From positions 620,001 through 684,000 of the forward strand of contig JAUTDP010000008.1 of NCBI GenBank assembly GCA_033439795.1: a stretch of 64,000 nt of DNA, in the 5' to 3' direction. Made by a program: the position numbers and the translations under genes. Shown piece after piece: positions 56,067 through 64,000 of this stretch; the stretch's first letter is position 1; each line of letters opens with the position of its first letter. The DNA comes from Sordaria brevicollis. Taxonomy: Eukaryota > Ascomycota > Sordariomycetes > Sordariales > Sordariaceae. The notes below the pieces were generated by a model. The model saw nothing but the letters and a program-made list of their open reading frames with translations. It had not been told where the DNA came from and did not search any database.

Positions 56067-59000
56067 TGTGCCGCTTCAAAGGTTGGATGAAAAAGATATT
56101 GAAACGATACGGCCGAGCTTGCGAGCTTTGTCGGGGCTCGTATTTCGGAAGGGGCACGAACGGTGCGGTTGCGGTTGAAGGGTGTATATCAGTTGAGAGG
56201 GGCGGCGAAAATCGCAGTTTCTTGGGGTTTGCAGATTTTGAATCCAGCTGCGGAGGTAGGGCGGAGGTATGTCCGGCTGCTGCTGGTTGGAAGGGGGCAG
56301 TGTTATCTCTGTTGGTCCCCCTCTCTGCGGATGGCGTCGGCACTGGTGGGATTGGTGGTGGTATTGGTAATTGATATGGGTGGTGTTGGTGGGTGCCGCG
56401 GAGCACTGATAGCGATGCAACCAACCCTGGTGCTGAATGGTGTGTTCCTGGATGGGGTGGAGGTGGTGATGATGCTTGTTTTGGTCTTGGCCGATGACGG
56501 GACGAGGGTTGTGTCCACAGATGAAACAATGAGGAACACACAAGGCGGGATATCGTCAAAGAAGACCAGCGTCTATCGGACAGCGGTGCGGCGGCGCTCG
56601 AGACAAAGAGCGGCTTTTGTACTTTTCGCCAAAAGGGGGTCGTGGTCGGGTCACGATGGCGTACGTGGGCGGTCGGTGGCCGGATCTCGGAATTTCGTCC
56701 AGTTGTAGGCCCTGGTCACTTTTTAAGGTCGAGGCTGGAAGAATAAAGCTGGTAAGGGGAAAGAAAAGGTTAACGGATGACGAGAAGGCGGTCACTGGGG
56801 GGAGTGACGGGGAGAAAAAGTAATTATGGCAACGAACGTCTGAGCTAATACGGGGTTTTTGACGGGGGAGTCCAGGTATTGTAAATCCAGGCAGTGGCCG
56901 GACCGGGGTTTTGTTTCTTTAACGATGGTGGTGATTCATCGGGGAAGAGCAACGGGAGTCGGGTGGGCCACTTTCGATTTGTTCCAGGGACCAGCAAGTG
57001 TGGGTTTTGCGGTGGACTGAGCTGTGGGGAGCCCGGAAAGCTTGACTTTTGCGATCGCTGTTCAGGGTCTTTTTTTTTCATGTACCGTAACGTAAGGTCA
57101 GCATCCGTAGGAGCCGAGATCGCTTCCACTTGTTCACGTTGTGCGACCGCCCAGCCTTTGTCTGATATTGAGATGGAAGGAAAAGAAGAGAAGAGACGGC
57201 AACGACGACGGGTCTTGTGGCACCACCCTCGAGGTAGAGAAAGTACACGATACTCTTTATTCGTGTTGTGTAAGGCGCCACCCCAGCCTATCTGTACCTT
57301 CTTATTGCAGCACAGATGAATGTCGGGTGGAAGTCGCGAAAGCAGACCCTGCCACCGGTTGAAATATCAGTCAGTTCAATTGGAAAGTGCGTGGAAGTGG
57401 AAATAACGAACACGGAGCAGAACTGGAAGGCGGGATGGAGTGTGGGCTGGCTGGCCGCTGGCGTCATCCAATGTTTCCTCACAGTGCAAACCACTGGTGC
57501 TGGTTCTAGACTTACCCCGCGTGACCGGCGTAATCATGCATGGTTAGGCCTGTTCCAGAAGAACTTTGGGCCAAGGGAAGGCGGTCAACAAGCAGCGGAT
57601 CTGAGCCCTGTCACGGTGTGGTGAGAAAAGACACACATGGCCGATACTTTGCGACTGTCAGATTCGTCGCAAATCCTCTCGAGTTGTGCCTGCCATCGCC
57701 TCCACGCCTCTTGCTTCAACCTGTTTCCTCCTTCTCTCTCCTGTGATCAACAAAACTCTCATGCAGGGCAACAACGGCAGGATGAGATTTGCAAGCGGGG
57801 ACTGTCGTATCATTACCGTATCTTTCAGACTATCAGAGGGAAACTGCATTTCCGGCTGCATGCAACTTCCACTTGTGATGGGTTTGTTGTCTTGGAAATC
57901 ACCAACGACGCCTCACATCTCTGTGTTCTTTCCCGCTTTCAATGGTGAGACTGGCTCAACTGGCTGACTGTGGCAGGAAGGCAGAGGCAGGTCTCATTCC
58001 TCGGCTTTGGGTTCCAACGGGAACAGCGTCGTGATTGACATCATCAGACTTGGAAAGCGGAATTCGTGTTTCTGGTAGCGAATTCCCGCATTCCAGTCAA
58101 CCACTCGACCAGAAATCCCACGCACTGGGCAGCAATCAAGCAGTGGGATGTCTGTTACAAATGTTACGGTAACAATGGCTGTTAGGCACACCAAAAACCC
58201 AATGTGGGACTTTTATTCGATTACCGTGCATTTCATCCCCCTTTCCACCCAACCGTAACATCGTGAGGAAAGCACGTCAATCCCAAGGAAAGAAAAACTT
58301 TTTCTTCTCTGTTGGACCTTCCGTTCCAGCCATTCCTCGATGGATCCATGGCGGCCTACAAGTACGCTACGGTAGGTACTGACGGTCTAGTTCTTTCCTA
58401 GCTTCACGGCAACCTTGATGGCCAGCTATGTAGACCAGCTAGACCAGCTCTCTCCGCTCAGGTACCAACAACCCAAGGCCGGCGCCGCCTCAAGCGCCAA
58501 AGCCAAACTGGATTGGAAACCGAACAACAAAAATGTGTCGTGATCCCAGTGGGCATTTTCCTCATCAAGTGACTTTGAGTGTGGTCACATTGGTTACGGC
58601 ATCAGATTAGGCGATGCATATTCCGCCATATTCAAAAGACCGCCGCCCTTGCAGCCAGCCGATGGCCGGTGCCGTGTTGAGCCCGAGGCCCAGTGACCCG
58701 GGTTTAGCACTTTAGCTTCTCATCGTCAAGTTCACCACTGACAGCTTCGCCACGAGGAATGAGGAGATTCGTGTACGCAAAGCCTCAGGAAAGCCTCAGA
58801 AGCCATTCACACATATTCCGAGGCAATATAGCGGCGTCTATCACCCACGAGCACCACCGCTATCACCGGACGGCACGCTCTGGGCCGCTCGTGATATGGC
58901 TCTCGCCAATCTCCGATGGAAGCCCTGGAACTGCTGGATTTACCGATAGGGCTGCAATAGGCTCTTCCAAAGTTCCAGACAGCCACGGATTCGCCAAATC

Positions 59001-60698
59001 ACTGTCACATCGGGTGGGCCCGTTGGTTGATCTGGACTGCTGAAGGACGCCAATCCCTTCGTTTTCAGAAGCTGAGAAGCACCGTGGCGAGTTTGGAAAT
59101 AAACGGGAACGGACAACAACCGGCCGGTGTTAACGAATTGTTTCTCCTCCGCGCTCCGCCTTTCACAAGCGTCGACGATCGGTCTGATCGGTGAAGAAAG
59201 CCGTTTCGGCAAAAAGTCTGGGGAAGGTCCAAGAGCAACATAAGACATGGGGCTTTTCTGGGGAAACACGGGCAAATCATGGAAGGAGGCTCATTGTGCT
59301 ACACTACCGAGTACACAAACTCGCCCAGAGGCTCGTTACGGTGAGAGACAGTCAGTCACCATCAAAAAGGTCTCTCAAATCCCAGTTCTGCCCAGGTCTA
59401 TCCAGGTCCCGATGACCCTCGTGGGGGTTTTGACTTCTGGCTTATGAAAGAGAGAAAAGAGTCTCGGGAAACCAAGCCGGGATGTAACCTCAACCACCAG
59501 ATTTTTTTTAACAGCCTCCTTTTCTCTTGTTTTCTCGCTACGACCCGGGCACTGCCAGGTCCAGGTAGGTCGGGTCACCCCGTGCTACTGCCCGCGCTGG
59601 CGTTATTATGGCGTGTGCCGGGAACCCCCCACTCCTTTTCCTCACCGTATCGTATCGCCGAGTGTGGTGGTTTATGGTTTGTGGTCAATTGTTCGATACA
59701 TTCGTCACGTTTCCCATCACCCCAGGACATCCCGCAATTGAGAGTGGGTTGAGAAAAGGGGGCACTACAATTGAGGCTGACCTCGGCCCCAAGTCTTGGC
59801 TCACCTGAAAGAGCCAAACTCAGCCAAGCTAGGAAAATAATCTCCCGACATCCCACTCTTTCGTCGGAGTCAAGCACTCGACGTCGGTCGAGTGTCGAGT
59901 GCAATGGATCACGAACACGTACAAGCTTACGCAGTACGAGTATTTCTTTACATCTGGTACGGCATTACCAATTGACCGACTACGGACTCGACATCGTCGC
60001 ACCAATTCGTGAACTCAGCGTTGCTGTTTATCACACAAGTACACAAGCCACACGCAGCATAGGATTCTCTCGTGATGTCTCGCTGAGTCTCCCATTGGGT
60101 GGAAACTCAACAAAAGGTGTGTGTCTTTGACATTTCTGCCCTTTGGGAACATGTTTAGGGCCAATGGGAAGACCAATGGCTACTATGACCAATTGACCAG
60201 AAATAGTCCCTATACTGTAGCAAGTGACCTCTAGCAGACCGCTCTTTTTTCCGGTTGTCAGAACAAGAAAACATGGCGAGACATTGAGGTGTCAACTGTC
60301 GAGACATCGATGACACGGGCAACTGTCCCGGTCCTGGTCAGCCTCATATGAGGTATCTTAGAACGTAGAGGACGTGGTAATGTCATGATCAGTACCAGTC
60401 AGTACATGCAGTCGTCACAGTACCTTCAACGTCTGAGAAAACATCAACACCGCGTTTTGTGTCCTACAAGCTGAGGCTATATGCTGTGGGTATCTTGGTT
60501 CCGTTTCCTCTACAGAGCCCGGTAGCAATTGTGCACTCGCGCTGCTTGAGAATGCCATGTTCACACATGGAAGGTCGTACCGTTTTTCTTCGTTCTCGAA
60601 TAGTCACCTTCATGTTCATATCATTTTGATCTCAATATATCCCTCTAGTTGTCAATAATATTTCTTCACTTCGAATATCTCAAACGAACAGCAGGTCG

Positions 60699-60718
60699 CT
60701 CTCTCTCTCTCTCTCTCT
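60699..60718. repeat. (CT)10 microsatellite
   Basis: Ten uninterrupted CT units within the gene-poor stretch. Confidence 0.95.
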
Positions 60719-61664
60719 GTTCCCTCAAACAAAGAGTAAACTCACCCGTCGTCGGATTCGTCAATATGTATACTTGTTCGCCATCCTTTCATACCATACG
60801 GATCACTGTCCTCCTCTGATTGTTCACGTACCCCGGTGTCGGTCTGTTTTCCGTGCAACCGTCAAGCGGTTGTCCAGTGACGTTGGAAATGGCACAGCTT
60901 TCTTCCCGCTGACGCTCTTACCGGCGGTATGTGTTTTACATAGGTACTCGTACATGTTCGGCAACGGAAGTTTCTGGCGAGACGAGACATCAAAGCTGAA
61001 ACTGTGGAACAACGCTCGAGGCGAGGTGTCGACGTGGGACACTCGCTTCTCGAAGTGTGAAGAATGTTACAATATAGGTGGCCGGGGGTGCGAAGTTCGT
61101 CGTGGTGCACCAAAAATGTTATGTTGGCTTGCGGCTCAAGTTCAGGGGTTCGTTCCTTCAAATGTTGGAATCGGATGTATATGTGGTTGCGCCCATTGAC
61201 GCTCGACGTGGTGTCTCGCAATCTGAATGATTTCTTTCTTGTTGGTTAACGTCCATGTTGGTGGAATCTCGCAAGCTCGTGAGGAAACGCTGCCAGCTCA
61301 ATCAATGTTCGTAAATGATGAGATTCTTGAACAGGTCCGTTATCACTGTCACCTATCTATAATCAGGCCGTCAGCTCAAAAGGAAGTGTTTCGAAGATGG
61401 CATATGGAAACATCTGATCAGGTAAAGCAAAAGTTTAGGGGCTTTAGAAACAGATGAGGAGGGAAATTGAAGTGTTCATGATAAGAAACTCCGGAAAGTA
61501 AAAAAAAGAAATATTCGATCGTGTGCCGTAACATACCACCTTCTCGAAAACAGTTACTTCACCATCCTAACAACGCAGTCCAAACAGCGCCGCAGAAAAG
61601 TCGAAAAAGAGTCGACACCCGGCGAGGATGATCAGGAAAGTGAAGTTCGGGACCAAAAAAATGC

Positions 61665-61669
61665 AAAAA
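61665..61669 (-). terminator. RNA polymerase III terminator of tRNA-Met
   Basis: T5 on the tRNA strand four bases after the 3' end, followed by a second T run at about 61654-61660. Confidence 0.7.
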
Positions 61670-61673
61670 CAAT

Positions 61674-61778
61674 TGGGACCTGGGAGGCTCGAACTCCCGA
61701 CCTCAGGATTACTCTGATGTTAAACCAGATCATACTGTAGTATGAGACCTGCGCGCTAGCCAACTGCGCCAAGGTCCC
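61674..61778 (-). tRNA. elongator tRNA-Met(CAT) with 31-nt intron
   Basis: On the minus strand, acceptor GGGACCT pairs with AGGTCCC, discriminator A. The D arm is GCGCAGTTGGCTAGCGC. The anticodon arm CAGGT-CTCATA...A-TCCTG carries CAT, with the U31-U39 pair also found in human elongator tRNA-Met. A 31-nt intron follows position 37. The T arm is GGGAG-TTCGAGC-CTCCC. A T5 run lies a few bases beyond the 3' end. Confidence 0.93.
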
Positions 61779-62285
61779 TATTATTGAAGATGCGCTTCGA
61801 TTGAAGTGTTGATAAGGAGCAATCGCAGGGCCACACAAAACAAGGTTTGAGCTGTTGTTGCAAACACAAGAACCGGAAGGAGGGAAGCTACCATAAATCA
61901 AAAGACAGGACCGCGAAACAATGATCTTTGTTAACGAGGTATTTGATTTAGATTATCAAAGGCTCTGAGGATGTTCAATGAGGGCATTCCCAGAATTTGA
62001 ACTGCTGCATGCCGCGGTTGTCAATATGGGACCGCCGCTGCACTGTCGCGATTACTGTGCGTTATCGTGCAGTTCGTCATCGACCCGCCCGAAAGTCCCC
62101 TGGAGATCGCCTCCGATAACCGCCAAATGTTTTGCCTCTTTTCTGATAGCTGAACTTTCAGTTTCCGTGTTCGTCTTTCTTCCCGTGTTCACCTTTCTTC
62201 CCGTTTTCCTTTTCTTCTTTTTCGGGTTCTTCCTTCTGATCTTGCCCCTACACTCCTTTGAACCATCCTCGGTGCCCGCCTCGCC
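61779..62285. other. divergent spacer upstream of the DUF1992 gene
   Basis: tRNA-Met upstream sequence and the promoter and leader of the next gene. The last 130 bases are pyrimidine-rich, typical of a fungal 5' UTR. Confidence 0.45.
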
Positions 62286-64000
62286 ATGAGCTTCAACCCT
62301 ATGCTCTGCACTCGCTCCCTCCGCGCCGCCGCGCAACGCACAACCGCCAGCAACCCGATCTCCTCGACACTTTCCGTTCGATCGATATCACATTCCTCGC
62401 GCGTATGCCTCGCCGATAACTCTTCGAATTCCTCCTCCGAGTCCGAGCCCAATACTACCACGAACCACGACTCAACTTCCAATTCTCAACCCGCCGAAGC
62501 CCAAAATGACAATACCCCCCCTCCACCAAAAGATGAATCCTCCCCCAAGCCCAAGCAAGAAAATGACGACGAACAAGGCGCCATGACCCGCCGCCTCGCC
62601 CAAGCGACCGAAGACGCCCTCTTGACAGGTGGCATCGCCGGCCGCCGCGCCATCGAACAAGCCGGGTTCGACGAAGACCTACGCAACCGCCTACTAGCAA
62701 AAGTAGCCTCTGCCAAATTCGCCTCTGAGCACGCCTCCTCTCTTTCCGAAGCCGGTCTCGACTCTTCCGGCCACAGCCGTATCCCCAACTCAGCAGGACA
62801 AGGGACGCGAAGTATAGCGTCGGCACAACACTGGACCGGCGAAGAATCAACAGAAGACGCGGTACTGAGAATGTTAAACGACGCTCACAAACCTCTTTCC
62901 CGGGAAGCAAGAGGGAAGGCGAATATTCCAAATCCGGTGGTGGACATGAGGATTAAAGGCACACCGAAGGTCAGCGCGGGGAGGAGAGTGGCGAGTGCGA
63001 GGGAGAAGGCGCAGGCGTATGCGGACATGGAACCGAAAGACACCGTGGGGTTAACAGCGGAGGAAAGGGAAGAGCTGCGAAAAGAGTTTAGGGAGCGGTT
63101 CACGCCCATAGCGAGGGCGATGCCCAATACCGTCTCGGGGCTGGCGGCGTTGGCAAACGAAAGGATCGAGAACGCGATTGCGAGGGGCCAGTTCAAGAAT
63201 ATACCGAGGGGCAAGGGGGTGGAGAGGGATACGAGGGCTGATAATCCTTTTATTGATACTGTGAGTTCTTTTACTTACTCTCTTCCCACCTATTTCCAAG
63301 TGAATGACTAACAGAACGGTGCCAACAGACCGAATATATAATGAACAAAATGATCAAACGCCAAGAAATCGTCCCGCCCTGGATCGAAAAACAACAAGAG
63401 CTCATCAAAACCGCCGAGTCCTTCCGCAAGCGTCTTCGAAACGACTGGCTACGACACGCCGCAAGAACGATATCCAGCCGGGGTGGTTCGCTAGAGGACC
63501 AAATACGACGAGCAAACGAGTACGCCCGCGCCGAGGAGGTACATAACCCCCGACGAAGAAACGTCGATCAGATATCTGTTCCCACAAACTCGACCGAGGA
63601 TCCGGTCATAGTTAAAGTCCGGCAGCAACAGCAGACGGTGGAGGTTTCTGCACCTGGACCTGCTACGCCGGATGGTCAGGAGCCTGCAACTGCAACAACA
63701 ACAGCTGGAGAGGAGGAGACAGAGACAGCAGAAAGAAAAGAACCAGACATCTCCTTCACCAAACCCTTCCGCGACCCCTCATGGGAAGCAGCCGAGCGCT
63801 CCTTTCTGGAATTATCCATCACCAACCTGAACGTCATCACGAGATCTTACAACCTGATGGCGCCCGAGCTGGCCAAGAAGCCGTACTTCAACCTGGAGCG
63901 GGAACTGAATAATTGTTTTGCGGACGTGGCCCCGCTGGTTGCGCAAACCATTAAAGAACGAGCGACGAGGCCGGCCGGTGGAAACATTGCGGATGCGATG
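62286..64000 (+). CDS. DUF1992 (DnaJC28 conserved domain) protein, mitochondrial, partial at the window edge
   Basis: Exons 62286-63260 and 63329 to beyond 64000; 549 codons visible, 3' end missing. The 68-nt intron has donor GTGAGT, branch TGACTAAC and acceptor CAACAG, phase 0. The N terminus (CTRSLRAAAQRTTASNPIS, SVRSISHSSRV) has the look of a mitochondrial presequence. Residues about 285-350 carry the DUF1992 core: GLAALANERIENAIARGQF, KNIPRGKGVERD, DNPFIDT joined across the intron to TEYIMNKMIKRQEIVPPW. In animals this domain occurs in DNAJC28. Fungal relatives lack the J domain, and none is visible here. The biochemical role is unknown. Confidence 0.88.

Larger units (their letters stand above)
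56067..61673. other. 5.6-kb stretch without recognisable genes
   Basis: The left end holds the promoter of the 54-56 kb gene. Frames up to about 180 codons occur on both strands, but they start at non-ATG codons, overlap each other antisense, or lack family features. No spliced gene could be built from them with consistent phase. Composition is normal, so this is not a RIP island. A (CT)10 tract lies at 60699-60718. Confidence 0.4.

Noticed and set aside
60774..61199. 141-codon plus-strand frame
   Set aside because: No family features; an overlapping antisense frame of similar length exists.
1..64000. CRISPR arrays, operons, insertion sequences, ribosome binding sites
   Set aside because: The window is eukaryotic nuclear DNA; I saw no regularly spaced direct repeats or bacterial-type gene clusters.

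Overview
The window reads as euchromatic chromosomal DNA of a filamentous ascomycete, most likely Neurospora or a close Sordariales relative. The evidence is: short introns with GTRNGT donors, CTRAC branch sites and YAG acceptors; three intron-containing tRNA genes; a solitary 5S rRNA gene (5S genes are dispersed in Neurospora); and an AT-rich island that has almost no CpA/TpG but keeps CpG, the signature of repeat-induced point mutation (RIP). No reading frame was searched against a database. Family names come from motifs recognised by eye, and exon borders come from splice signals, reading phase and family or paralogue alignment.

Layout. 0-4.3 kb: soluble inorganic pyrophosphatase (2 exons), a low-complexity Cys-start protein, tRNA-Pro(AGG). 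5.0-5.2 kb: 5S rRNA, minus strand. 6.1-9.4 kb: Cnn_1N (centrosomin-motif) protein with a suspected frameshift near its end. 12.0-13.4 kb: mitochondrial-type short-chain dehydrogenase. 14.2-23.6 kb: two tandem, same-strand CorA-like transporters of 1165 and 1296 aa with different intron content. 25.9-27.4 kb: PTH11-like seven-helix membrane protein. 28.6 kb: tRNA-Lys(CTT). 29.3-30.1 kb: small protein with a transposase-like helix-turn-helix. 30.8-32.4 kb: secreted or membrane DOMON-cytochrome b561 protein.

34.9-39.4 kb: a RIP-mutated DNA transposon about 4.5 kb long. It is bounded by inverted repeats whose 69-bp core matches at 68 positions. Inside are two convergent relics: a frame of about 890 codons on the plus strand with stops but no length changes, and an IS630/Tc1-like DDE transposase on the minus strand. 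Next to it, 41.1-44.6 kb encodes a HeLo-NTPase NOD-like receptor with a predicted C-terminal membrane segment. This pair (a possibly undescribed two-gene element and an incompatibility or cell-death receptor) is the most interesting part of the window.

44.9-56.1 kb carries minus-strand housekeeping genes: Mgs1/WRNIP1 ATPase, mitochondrial Fe-S protein Isa1, an ARMH3/DUF1741 Golgi-type protein, and a conserved fungal protein of unknown function. 56.1-61.7 kb looks empty. tRNA-Met(CAT) follows at 61.7 kb, and a mitochondrial DUF1992 (DnaJC28-type) protein runs off the right edge.

The genes do not form a common pathway. The order is the usual mosaic of a filamentous fungal chromosome, with generous intergenic spaces and UTRs.
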